From contig CAIXQW010000081.1 of the NCBI GenBank assembly GCA_903921675.1, positions 1 through 36,855 on the forward strand: a DNA stretch of 36,855 nucleotides. Reading direction: 5' to 3'. The position numbers and the translations under genes were made by a program. The notes under the pieces are model-generated. The model was not told the origin of the DNA and did not search any database. It saw nothing but the letters and a program-made list of their open reading frames with translations. Position 1 is the first letter of the stretch. Every line of letters begins with the position of its first letter. The stretch comes from an uncultured bacterium. GTDB lineage: Bacteria > Bacteroidota > Bacteroidia > Chitinophagales > Chitinophagaceae. Shown one piece after another: positions 18,005-27,472 of the stretch.

Positions 18005-19843
18005 TTACCCCCATTTTTCCAAAACACCACCTTTCTTAAAATATGCATCTACCTTTTTTTCTACAGCAGCATCTTTTTCCAAAACTGGCGCATGATGCGG
18101 TTTAATTCTTGCATCTATTATTACAGGCCCCTTGCAGCCCCAATGTTTGTGATGTGTAAAAGCAGCAATGCCATATATATCATGGCTAGGATTACTTCTT
18201 GTAAATGTTATCCATAAAAAATTATTCATTTTATGTGCTACAAAACTAGCATCATCACACACTACAATTATAGCTACGTCTTGTAATGCATCCAAATGAT
18301 GTTCCAGCTGCTCATTTAAAATTATCATTTCTTTTGCAGCGCTTTCTGCAGTTGTATAGGCTTTGGTTTGCAAGGCAATTACACCAGGCATTGCCAATTG
18401 TGGATTTTCAAAATATTGCAAAGTTTTCAACGTATTAGGTATTGACGAAGCAAGATTTCTTATTTTATTGCCATAGGCAGCAAACACTACTTTGCTACCT
18501 GTGTTTAAGCCTGTACCGCTATAATCCAATGTATCAATACTTGTGTTTGTATAAAAGTGAATATCTCTATCTAAATGAATTCTTTCTAAAATATATCTCA
18601 GAAAGCCAAGTGGCTCTTGTGCATGCAATTGTTGCGTGTCATCTGCAGTTATAAATAAATATTTAGCTAAACTCAATTGGCCAGTACCTAATACATGATT
18701 TGCTATAGTAAGTATTTCTGCAGGCTGTTTGGTTTTATCATATGGTGTGTATCTTTCGCTTCCAATTGCAAATAGTAAAGGGTGCACACCAGCTGCATCT
18801 ACAGCATGCACTTCTTGCAAGCCAGGTATTTCTTGTTGTATAGCACTGCCTGTAATTTCATGAATCAATTGTCCAAAGCTAGTATCCTCTTGTGGTGGTC
18901 TGCCTACAACAGTAAATGGCCAAATGGCATCTTTTTTTGCAAATACTTTGTGTACATGCATCAATGGAAAATTATGTTGTAAGCTGTAATATCCTAAATG
19001 ATCTCCAAAGGGTCCTTCTGGTTTTGTAGCTGTACCATCCACGTATCCCGTAATGACGAAGTCGGCATCTGTACTAATGCAATAACCATCATCATACACA
19101 TACCTATATCGTCTAGCGCCTAGTAGTCCTGCAAAAGTCATTTCGCTAATGCCCTCTGGCAAAGGCATTACAGCACTTACAGCATGGCTTGGTGGACCAC
19201 CTACAAAGCAACTTACTTTGAGCGGCTGCCCCTTGTTGTTTGCTTTGGTTTGATGCACACCAATACCACGATGCAACTGATAATGCAAACCAATTTCTTG
19301 GTTAGTGGTATATTCATTGCCATTTAGCTGCACACGATACATACCCAAATTTGCTTTCATAATTCCGGGTGCATCTATATCTTCTGTATACACTTGAGGC
19401 AGTGTTACAAATGCGCCTCCATCTTTTGGCCAATGATGTATCAATGGTAAATCGCTAATAGCAATTTGCTGTTGCATCACAGGTTTGTTACTTGGGTTTT
19501 TGAGTGGTAATGCTTTTAATGCAGCTAGTGCCGATGAGAAATTTTTAATTGGATGTTTAATGGCTTTGATAGGGTCGGCTTTTAATTCTATAATTTGTTG
19601 CACCGCAGCCAATGTATCTCTAAAAATAAATTTGCTTCTGTCTAATGTGCCATAAATATTACTAGCTGCGCGAAATTTGCTACCCTTTACATTTTCAAAT
19701 AATATAGCTGGTCCTTGTGCTTCATACATGCGTAAATGTATAGATGCCATTTCTAAATAAGGATCTACTTCTTGCGAGATGCGCACCAATTGTTGGTGCT
19801 TCTCTAAATCTAATAAACACTGCTCTAAGGATGCATAAGCCAT
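18005..19843 (-). CDS. UbiD family decarboxylase (start re-assigned from 20095)
   Basis: MAYASLEQCLLDLEKHQQLVRISQEVDPYLEMASIHLR...; FVGGPPSHAVSAVMPLPEG, EGPFGDHLGYYS; the upstream extension overlaps the divergent gene. Confidence 0.9.
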   Translation of the reverse strand: MAYASLEQCLLDLEKHQQLVRISQEVDPYLEMASIHLRMYEAQGPAILFENVKGSKFRAASNIYGTLDRSKFIFRDTLAAVQQIIELKADPIKAIKHPIKNFSSALAALKALPLKNPSNKPVMQQQIAISDLPLIHHWPKDGGAFVTLPQVYTEDIDAPGIMKANLGMYRVQLNGNEYTTNQEIGLHYQLHRGIGVHQTKANNKGQPLKVSCFVGGPPSHAVSAVMPLPEGISEMTFAGLLGARRYRYVYDDGYCISTDADFVITGYVDGTATKPEGPFGDHLGYYSLQHNFPLMHVHKVFAKKDAIWPFTVVGRPPQEDTSFGQLIHEITGSAIQQEIPGLQEVHAVDAAGVHPLLFAIGSERYTPYDKTKQPAEILTIANHVLGTGQLSLAKYLFITADDTQQLHAQEPLGFLRYILERIHLDRDIHFYTNTSIDTLDYSGTGLNTGSKVVFAAYGNKIRNLASSIPNTLKTLQYFENPQLAMPGVIALQTKAYTTAESAAKEMIILNEQLEHHLDALQDVAIIVVCDDASFVAHKMNNFLWITFTRSNPSHDIYGIAAFTHHKHWGCKGPVIIDARIKPHHAPVLEKDAAVEKKVDAYFKKGGVLEKWG

Positions 19844-19956
19844 AGTGTAAAAGTAATAGATTGGGTAGTAAAATAGGTATGATAAAAAATAGAATAGATG
19901 TGGGATAGGGTTTGGTGATAGTATAATTCTAATACTTAAATAATCAATTTTCCCCT

Positions 19957-19964
19957 TACTTTTG
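19957..19964 (+). promoter_or_regulatory. TACTTTTG -7-like element, 3 nt gap to the ATG
   Basis: TAnnTTTG match ending at 19964, ATG at 19968. Confidence 0.35.
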
Positions 19965-19967
19965 TGA

Positions 19968-20771
19968 ATGCTTAAATTTGCTTTAATATCAATTTCATTC
20001 CTTTCAATTACCAATATTGTTAGTGCCAAAAAAACAAAGCATACCTCAATGTATTTTAGTTGGGGATATAACAGAGATATATATTCTCCAAGCAATGTAC
20101 ATTTTGTAAACCTAGAGAAATATGATTTTACTGTACATCAATTGAAGGCTACAGACAGGCCTAGTTTTAGTTGGAACGATTTAAAGCAAAATGTCAATTA
20201 TATTATAGAACCCACTATTCCGCAGTATCAATATCGCATTGGCTATTTTTTAAACAAACAAAAAACAAAAAGTATAGAAATTAATTTCGATCATACTAAA
20301 TACGTATCTGTAGATAACCAAATAGCTAGAGTTAGTGGCACTATTAATGGAGTTGCAATTGATAGAGAAATGATTCTACGACCCGATTCTTTTCTGCACT
20401 TTGAGCATACCAATGGTGCAAATTTTATGATGATAAATCATGCACAGCAATTTGCATTATTAAGTAAATATAAGTTTGCAAAAAATAAATTGAAGCTTGT
20501 GGCAAAAGCTGGTGTAGGTATTGTAATTCCTAAAACAGATGTAACTTTATTTGGAAAAAGGCTAGATAATAAATTTCATATTGCAGGTTATGTAACAGGT
20601 ATAGAAACAGGCTTAAGATATTTTTTTACAAAAAAGTTTTATTTAGAATATACTGGCAAAATTGCTTTTGCAAATTATGTAAATGCATTGACAATGGAAG
20701 GAGGTAGAGCCAACCACTCCTTTTTTGCTTTTGAAAGATTGGGTAGTATAGGCTATTGTTTTAATTTCTAA
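19968..20771 (+). CDS. outer-membrane beta-barrel-like hypothetical protein
   Basis: 267 aa with signal-like N-terminus and alternating amphipathic strands ending in aromatic residue (..GSIGYCFNF). Confidence 0.55.
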   Translation: MLKFALISISFLSITNIVSAKKTKHTSMYFSWGYNRDIYSPSNVHFVNLEKYDFTVHQLKATDRPSFSWNDLKQNVNYIIEPTIPQYQYRIGYFLNKQKTKSIEINFDHTKYVSVDNQIARVSGTINGVAIDREMILRPDSFLHFEHTNGANFMMINHAQQFALLSKYKFAKNKLKLVAKAGVGIVIPKTDVTLFGKRLDNKFHIAGYVTGIETGLRYFFTKKFYLEYTGKIAFANYVNALTMEGGRANHSFFAFERLGSIGYCFNF

Positions 20772-20783
20772 TCGTTTTACTTT

Positions 20784-22433
20784 TTACTCAAACACTACAT
20801 TCATTTCTAGTTCTTCTTTGGCACGCAATACTTTTACTTTTGTAGCATCTCCTTTTTTAAATTTGCTAAGGGCCACCATATAACTTTGCATATCTAATAT
20901 TTTATAATCACCAAGCTGTGTGATAATATCGCCTGCTTTCATGCCTGCTTTGCTACCTACTTTACCATCTGTAATACCATCTGCACGAACTCCATTGCCA
21001 CTAAAAGTATAGTCGGGCATAATGCCAAGTGTTACTTTAAAACCAACCCCATCCATTTTCTTTTCGCGAGTTTTAGTAAATGCTAATTTGTCTTTTTTAT
21101 TCAACTCGCCAATTAATTTATAGATGTAGCTTACCAATTTTTCTTCGCCTACAAAATTAATTTTATCTGCATCATCACTTGGTTTATGATAGTCGGAATG
21201 CAAGCCTGTAAAGAAAAATAATACAGGAATATTTTTCATATAAAAACTTGTATGGTCGCTTGGCCCAATACCAGCACTATCGTATTTAGGAGTAAAAAAT
21301 GGTTTGCTTTTTTCTATTATAGGTACAAAGCTAGGAGATGTTCCTACACCACCTACTGTGATGGATTTTTTTGTTTCATCATAGCGGCCAAGCATATCTA
21401 TGTTTACCATGTAGTTTGCCTTTTCTAGCAATTCGCTATTCATTTCTGTAAATTTTTTACTACCATATAATCCTAATTCTTCTCCACTAAAAGATAGCAA
21501 CATGTAGTTGTTGTTTTTAAAAGGTTTTGTTTTTAGCATTTCTGCCAAGGTTAGCATAGCAGCTACACCACTTGCATTATCATCGGCACCATTATGTATT
21601 TGTGGTTCTTTGCCTGCAAACAAGCTGTTGTGGTCTTCTCCATAACCAAGATGGTCGAAATGCGCACCAATAATCACTGTTGTAGGACTTCCATTATCTA
21701 TGAATCCTCCTACATTTCTACCTTCACGTATATTATCTTCTATTTGTATATTACCATAAAAGTCTATCCAATCTGCTTTTAATTTTGGTTGAATATATTT
21801 TTGCACAGCTTCGTAATTTACAAACACTACTATCTGTGAAAAACTTTGAGAAGATTTTGCTTTTGGGTCAAATGCATAATCGTGTTCTGCATCTATATCA
21901 TTATAATAAATAATTCCTTTTGCGCCATTCTCTATTAGTTCAGTTGTTTTTTTTTCATACTCGGCTAGTGCTTCGTCATGTGGGCTGCTTAATAATTTTT
22001 TTGTAACAGTACTAATTGGCACCAATGCAAAACTACCTTGTTCATTTACTTTCGGCAACACCAATTCACTCATTTGACCATTACCACTAAAAGGCATTGG
22101 TACAAATTGTTTGGTACCTAATGTATCTGTAAAAATTGCTAATATAGTATTATCACTTAATTGCTTGCCTGTAACTACTTTGTAAGTTTGTAAATAATTT
22201 TCTTTCCAAAGTGGAGTAATGCCTATTGCCTTCATTCTGTCTGCAATATATTGTGCAGCTATTTTTTCTCCCATACTACCTGTGCGACGACCTTCTAATT
22301 TGTCGCTTGCCAAAAACTCAATATCTGTTTTTATTTGTGCGACTCTTTTGGCAGTATTTTTTTTATTGTTTTTTGCAACAATTGGCGATGCTGTAATTAC
22401 AATTGCAAATGCAATTAATGATAGGTATTTCAC
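20784..22433 (-). CDS. M28 family metallopeptidase with C-terminal PDZ domain, secreted
   Basis: Zinc-ligand motifs GAHFDHLGYG, HNGADDNASGVAAML, SFSGEELGLYGS, GPSDHTSFYMKNIPVLFFFTGLHSDYHKPSDD; PDZ GSKAGMKAGDIITQLGDYKI. Confidence 0.93.
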   Translation of the reverse strand: MKYLSLIAFAIVITASPIVAKNNKKNTAKRVAQIKTDIEFLASDKLEGRRTGSMGEKIAAQYIADRMKAIGITPLWKENYLQTYKVVTGKQLSDNTILAIFTDTLGTKQFVPMPFSGNGQMSELVLPKVNEQGSFALVPISTVTKKLLSSPHDEALAEYEKKTTELIENGAKGIIYYNDIDAEHDYAFDPKAKSSQSFSQIVVFVNYEAVQKYIQPKLKADWIDFYGNIQIEDNIREGRNVGGFIDNGSPTTVIIGAHFDHLGYGEDHNSLFAGKEPQIHNGADDNASGVAAMLTLAEMLKTKPFKNNNYMLLSFSGEELGLYGSKKFTEMNSELLEKANYMVNIDMLGRYDETKKSITVGGVGTSPSFVPIIEKSKPFFTPKYDSAGIGPSDHTSFYMKNIPVLFFFTGLHSDYHKPSDDADKINFVGEEKLVSYIYKLIGELNKKDKLAFTKTREKKMDGVGFKVTLGIMPDYTFSGNGVRADGITDGKVGSKAGMKAGDIITQLGDYKILDMQSYMVALSKFKKGDATKVKVLRAKEELEMNVVFE

Positions 22434-22962
22434 GCAGAAAAATTATTTTAGCAAATATCTGATAATAAATTTAAAGATAATAGAATTAAAGTTTATTTAT
22501 CATAGTAAATTAAATATTAATGAATTAGGGTTATTAAGTAGGAGTGGTAGAAGTATCAAATATTTACATTTCGGCAAAAATAAATTGGATATTTAAATGT
22601 GAGTTGGTTTTAAGATGATTCACTATTCTGGTAGATTTCTATAAATTTCATCAAGAGGATAAAGACTTTTTGTAATATGTTCTGTAAAAAAAATTGAATG
22701 AATAAATTTTGAGGTTTTTGCAGCTATCGCATCTGTGATAATAGTTGTGCTTTATATATAGGATGCAATTTTTTCTCACAATTCAGTTATAAGAATATAC
22801 AACCGTTTACTAATAAATCTAATTTTTAATTCGCGTTTAAATTCGTTTTAGCTTTACCCCAAAAATTTTACTAAATGTAATTTAATGCAATGTCCTTAAT
22901 TTCTTCATCTTTAGAAAATAACACTCACTTAAAATCACCTATTTGTTTAGCCCAATCCACCT

Positions 22963-22971
22963 TATATTTGC
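22963..22971 (+). promoter_or_regulatory. TATATTTGC -7 element upstream of gcvT
   Basis: TAnnTTTG consensus 15 nt before ATG 22987. Confidence 0.5.
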
Positions 22972-22986
22972 GTAAATTTTACAATA

Positions 22987-24081
22987 ATGTTTAATACTCC
23001 TTTTACAAAACAACACATTGCCCTTGGTGCAAAAATGGCAGAATTTGCTGGCTACAATATGCCGATATCTTACACAGGCATTAACGACGAACATGCAGCG
23101 GTGCGCACCAAAGCTGGTTTATTTGATGTAAGCCATATGGGGGAATTTATTTTAAAAGGAGAACATGCTTTAGATTTAATCCAACGCATTACCAGCAATG
23201 ATGCTAGTAAATTAGTAGATGGTCAGGCACAATATTCTTGCTTTCCAAATGCTACAGGTGGTATAGTAGATGATTTGTTGGTATATTGTATAGCGCAAAA
23301 TAAAACTTATATGCTAGTAGTAAATGCAAGTAATATAGATAAAGATTGGAATTGGGTAAGTAGCCATAATACCAATAATGTAGAGATGCACAACATCAGT
23401 GAAAAAACTGGTTTATTAGCATTGCAAGGACCAAATGCAATTAAAATTGCACAACAGCTAACAGATATGGATTTAGTAAATTTAAAATACTACACATTCG
23501 TAAAAGGAAAATTTGCTGATGTAGAAAATGTATTGGTAAGTGCTACTGGCTATACTGGTGCTGGTGGTGTAGAAATTTATTTCGAAACTACAGATACTAG
23601 TGCTGCTGAAAAAATATGGAATGCAATATTTGCAGTTGGCGAGCCGCATGGCCTTAAACCTGCAGGACTTGGTTGCCGCGATACTTTGCGTTTAGAAATG
23701 GGTTTTTGCTTATTTGGTAATGATATAGATGATACTACTAGTCCATTAGAGGCTGGCCTAGGTTGGATAACAAAGTTTACTAAAGAGTTTACTAATAGCG
23801 AACATTTTGCAGCACAAAAAGCAGTAGGCTTGCAACGTAAATTGGTAGGTATAGAAATGATAGACAAAGGTATTCCACGCCATGGTTACAAAATGAAAAA
23901 TGCGGAAGGTGTAGAAATAGGTGTTGTAACTAGCGGTACACAAAGCCCCAGTTTGAATAAAGCAATTGGAATGGCTTATTTAGTAGCAGGTAGCAATGCT
24001 TTAGATACAGAAGTATTTGTGGAAGTACGCGATAAATTATTAAAAGCTAAAGTAGTTAAATTACCTTTTTACCAAGCATAA
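22987..24081 (+). CDS. gcvT: glycine cleavage system aminomethyltransferase (T protein)
   Basis: 364 aa; [57 protein letters not shown]. Confidence 0.95.
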   Translation: MFNTPFTKQHIALGAKMAEFAGYNMPISYTGINDEHAAVRTKAGLFDVSHMGEFILKGEHALDLIQRITSNDASKLVDGQAQYSCFPNATGGIVDDLLVYCIAQNKTYMLVVNASNIDKDWNWVSSHNTNNVEMHNISEKTGLLALQGPNAIKIAQQLTDMDLVNLKYYTFVKGKFADVENVLVSATGYTGAGGVEIYFETTDTSAAEKIWNAIFAVGEPHGLKPAGLGCRDTLRLEMGFCLFGNDIDDTTSPLEAGLGWITKFTKEFTNSEHFAAQKAVGLQRKLVGIEMIDKGIPRHGYKMKNAEGVEIGVVTSGTQSPSLNKAIGMAYLVAGSNALDTEVFVEVRDKLLKAKVVKLPFYQA

Positions 24082-24084
24082 TTT

Positions 24085-24906
24085 ATGAAAAAATATATTT
24101 GTAACGTTATTGTAGCAATTGTAGTAATGATAATTGCTTTTTCTTCTTGCGAAAGAAATAATATAGAAGAGCGCAAAGACTGGGCAGCTATTTATAAAAA
24201 GCATGGCGTAGATTCTGCTTGTTTTGAATTGGTAGAACATAGCAAAGAAAGAGTGTATTATTACAACAAGGCAAGAGGAAATACTCGCATGAGTCCTGCA
24301 AGTACATTTAAAATTATGGCTAGCTTAATAGCTCTTGAAACAAGTGTAGCACCTGACGAAGATTTAATAATAAAATGGGATGGAGTAAAAAGGCCACAAG
24401 AGCAATGGAATAAAGATATGAATATGCGCGAAGCTTTTAAAGTAAGCTGCGAGCCGTATTATAAAGAGTTGATGAAAAGAGTTGGCACCACAGAAATAAA
24501 GCGATGGTTGGATAGTACTGAATATGGTAATATGCAAATTGGCAATAATGTAGAAACATTTTGGACAGATAATAGCCTGCAAATTACTCCTGATGAGCAA
24601 TGTGGTTTTTTAAAAAAATTATATTTTGATGATTTGCCTTTTAGCAAGAGAACAATGCGTATTGCAAGAAGCCTTATGCTGCAAGAAGAAACTAAAGACT
24701 ATCGTTGGTATTATAAATCTGGCACTGCTGTAAGTGATACCATGCAAATGGCTTGGCTAGTAGGGTTCGTAGAAGATAGCACCAATCATCCATATTTCTT
24801 TGCCAATAATTTTTCTACAAAAGATACTGCTATCAATATCAAAGATTTAAGAATGCAGATTACAAGAGAAATTTTTCAAACAAAAGGTCTCTTGCGCGAT
24901 AAATAA
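24085..24906 (+). CDS. class D (OXA-type) beta-lactamase-like lipoprotein
   Basis: SxxK in PASTFKIMASLIALET, YGN in STEYGNMQIG, KSG in YYKSGTAVSD, AWLVGFVE; lipobox FSSC. Confidence 0.82.
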   Translation: MKKYICNVIVAIVVMIIAFSSCERNNIEERKDWAAIYKKHGVDSACFELVEHSKERVYYYNKARGNTRMSPASTFKIMASLIALETSVAPDEDLIIKWDGVKRPQEQWNKDMNMREAFKVSCEPYYKELMKRVGTTEIKRWLDSTEYGNMQIGNNVETFWTDNSLQITPDEQCGFLKKLYFDDLPFSKRTMRIARSLMLQEETKDYRWYYKSGTAVSDTMQMAWLVGFVEDSTNHPYFFANNFSTKDTAINIKDLRMQITREIFQTKGLLRDK

Positions 24907-25170
24907 AAATTGTTAAAAATGAAGCATAAATATTTTTTTGCTTTACCACTTTTTTAATGATAATGAACAAATATGCAGTTGCGTATACTTTATTATCTGC
25001 AGATACAAGTTTAAAGGTATTTCATACTTTCCCTGCTATTAAAATTGAATGTACTTTCTCTATTAATGATATTATTAATCGGACCCAAAAAAAGTAGCAT
25101 TTTTTTTACTTCTAGGAAATATAACGTTTAACATTCCATTCAATAAAATTATTTCTATCTTTACCTCACT

Positions 25171-25572
25171 ATGGCACAGCTCGATTTATTTGCGCAGTTG
25201 GAAGAAGAAATTCAAATCCAAAACCAAAAGGTAATTACACCAGAGGTAAGTGAGCGCTTGTACCATAGCATTACGCAGGTAGCAAGCATGTTTCAGGTAA
25301 ATACAAGTTTATTGCGTTTTTGGGAAAAAGAATTTCCTCAAATTAAATTGCGCAAAAATGGTAAAGGAGACAGATTGTACACAAAAGAAGATATTCAACT
25401 AATTGGTACTATTCATTACCTTACCAAACAACGAAAATTTACATTAGAAGGCACAAGAGAATATTTAAAAAAAGATAAAAAAACCGTAGAAAACGAAACC
25501 GAAATTGTGCAGAGCCTTTTACAAGTAAAACAATTTTTATTAGACATTAAAAAATCATTATCAGCATTATGA
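25171..25572 (+). CDS. MerR family transcriptional regulator
   Basis: 133 aa; YHSITQVASMFQVNTSLLRFWEKEFPQIKLRKNGKGDRLYTKEDIQLIGTIHYL. Confidence 0.88.
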   Translation: MAQLDLFAQLEEEIQIQNQKVITPEVSERLYHSITQVASMFQVNTSLLRFWEKEFPQIKLRKNGKGDRLYTKEDIQLIGTIHYLTKQRKFTLEGTREYLKKDKKTVENETEIVQSLLQVKQFLLDIKKSLSAL

Positions 25573-26102
25573 AAAATTTATTACTCCTATTATTGTTTAT
25601 TACTCCAATAATTATGCAAGCACAAGAAAAAGTATTCAAAATCATACTCGACCCAAAAGATGGTGGTAGCAATATGTTGGTAGGTCAAATTTCAATTAAA
25701 GATATTCAAGCGGATGGCACTTGCGGTTGGTATAACAAAGGATTTGAAAAATACAAATTAGATTCTGCAAAAATAAAAGCTTTGCAAGCACATATTAAAG
25801 ATTACAATTTTATTGTAATGCTTGGTACTTGGTGCGAGGACACCCAAAACCTTTTGCCACAATTTTATAAAACGATGATGGCTGGTAAATATCCTGTAGA
25901 AAAAATAGAATTGCTTGGTGTAGATAGAGAAAAACATGCACTAAATATTGAACATCTATTACTAAAGGTAGAGCATGTACCAACTATAATTATTAGCAAA
26001 GGTCCTCGCGAAATTGGTAGAATAGTTGAAACCATTCATAAAGAAAATATAGAAACAGAATTACTATATCTAATAGAAAAAGATATTGAAAATTGGAAAT
26101 AA
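25569..26102 (+). CDS. thioredoxin-fold protein, secreted, with CxxT in place of CxxC
   Basis: Signal peptide; LGTWCEDTQNLLPQFYK; cis-Pro region EHVPTIIISKGPREIGRI; starts within an ATGA overlap with the MerR gene. Confidence 0.75.
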   Translation: MKNLLLLLLFITPIIMQAQEKVFKIILDPKDGGSNMLVGQISIKDIQADGTCGWYNKGFEKYKLDSAKIKALQAHIKDYNFIVMLGTWCEDTQNLLPQFYKTMMAGKYPVEKIELLGVDREKHALNIEHLLLKVEHVPTIIISKGPREIGRIVETIHKENIETELLYLIEKDIENWK

Positions 26103-26218
26103 TTTTTTTTTATTTTTAATCCCCTAAATTTTATTTTCTGACTTTAGAAATCTCCATTTATCATTCTTATAAAGATGTACAATCTTTTTGGAATCAAACA
26201 CTACCAGCAAATCATTGT

Positions 26219-27283
26219 TTGCAATGGCAAGAGTTAGCTGTGGTAGAAGATGCAGCGATAGATTACATTAAGCCTATGTACATTGTTATTCAACAGAATA
26301 ATGTAATGTTGATGCAATTGTATGCACAGTGTTTAACATTTTCCCCATCATTTATTAGTCAAGCAAATCTTGCACATCCGTTTAGAGTACTAAGTAGATT
26401 TGCATTAAATTGTATGCAGTTGAAGCTTTTAGTAATTGGTCATTTATTTAGGCACGACGGTGTGTATTACCATTTTTCTGCAGAAGTAAAAAACAAGCAA
26501 CAGTTTTTTGCAAAAGCAATAGAGCAATTGCAAAAGAAAATAAAAAATAATGCAGTGTTTTTGAAAGATTTACCTGGCGAACTTTCCATGCCTTTTAAAA
26601 TGAATACGCGTTATCAAGCTTTTGATAATGATGTAAGTATGCAATTGGCAATTCCGCCTACTTGGACTTCTATCGTAGATTACGAGAATGCCTTGACCAA
26701 GAAATATGCAAAACGTTTTAGAACTACACAAAAGCAATTTGTAGGTGTCGAAATTAAAGAATTGCAAATTGCAGATGTGCAACAATATCAAGACAGAATT
26801 TATCAATTGTACTTGCAAGTAGCCAAAAACCAATCGATTACTTTTGGTTTGTTGAATGAAAATTATTTTCCATTATTTAAGCAGCAAATGGAAGATAGGC
26901 TTAAAATGTATGGCTATTTTGTTGGCGAAAAACTAATTGCATTTAGCTCTGCCATCATCAACCATGGTGCTTATGATATGAACTATATAGGCTTTGATTA
27001 TGACTACAACAATAAGTTAGGTCTTTATTTTAATATGCTTTTTTGTTGTGTAAATAATGCAATAATTGGTAAGTGCCATACTTTAGTCTTGGGAAGAACA
27101 GCATTAGAAGCAAAGGCCATATTGGGTTGTAAGCCTGTGCCAATTATGGGTTATTACAAAATCAATAATTTTTTATTTGCACAAATCACGAAACGATTTA
27201 CCAATCGTACCGCACGAGCACAAGGTGAATTATGGATGAATAGGCACCCATTTAAAAGCGAAAATGCTAGTGAATCTGTTTAA
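26219..27283 (+). CDS. GNAT-like/peptidogalycan biosynthesis-type acyltransferase protein; N-terminus probably upstream
   Basis: 354 aa; FSSAIINHGAYDMNYIGFDYDYNNKLGLYFNMLF; the frame is open upstream with a coding-like sequence TLEISIYHSYKDVQSFWNQTLPANHC. Confidence 0.55.
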   Translation: MQWQELAVVEDAAIDYIKPMYIVIQQNNVMLMQLYAQCLTFSPSFISQANLAHPFRVLSRFALNCMQLKLLVIGHLFRHDGVYYHFSAEVKNKQQFFAKAIEQLQKKIKNNAVFLKDLPGELSMPFKMNTRYQAFDNDVSMQLAIPPTWTSIVDYENALTKKYAKRFRTTQKQFVGVEIKELQIADVQQYQDRIYQLYLQVAKNQSITFGLLNENYFPLFKQQMEDRLKMYGYFVGEKLIAFSSAIINHGAYDMNYIGFDYDYNNKLGLYFNMLFCCVNNAIIGKCHTLVLGRTALEAKAILGCKPVPIMGYYKINNFLFAQITKRFTNRTARAQGELWMNRHPFKSENASESV

Positions 27284-27472
27284 TTAAAAAATCTACAATT
27301 AATATCTGGCTGGCATTTTCACAGAAAAGAGAACATTTCTGGGTGTAGTTTTTACGTCTTTTAATTTTGAAGCAATATTTATAGTTAGCGAAAGCACAAT
27401 ATTACTGATTGAAATGGCAATAAAATTATGCTTATACATTACATTTACAATCCCAATAATTATTAATACACA

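Noticed and set aside
19844-20095. 84-aa N-terminal extension of the UbiD ORF
   Set aside because: Overlaps the divergent beta-barrel gene and its promoter; family N-terminus begins at MAYASLEQ (19843).
22219-22596. 125-aa plus ORF at the 5' end of the M28 peptidase gene
   Set aside because: Mostly antisense to the peptidase signal peptide region, continuing into AT-rich intergenic DNA.
22440-22986. Long (about 550 bp) intergenic region upstream of gcvT considered as a glycine riboswitch or ncRNA
   Set aside because: No glycine-riboswitch hallmark motifs or convincing stem-loops seen by eye; an Infernal/Rfam scan would be decisive.
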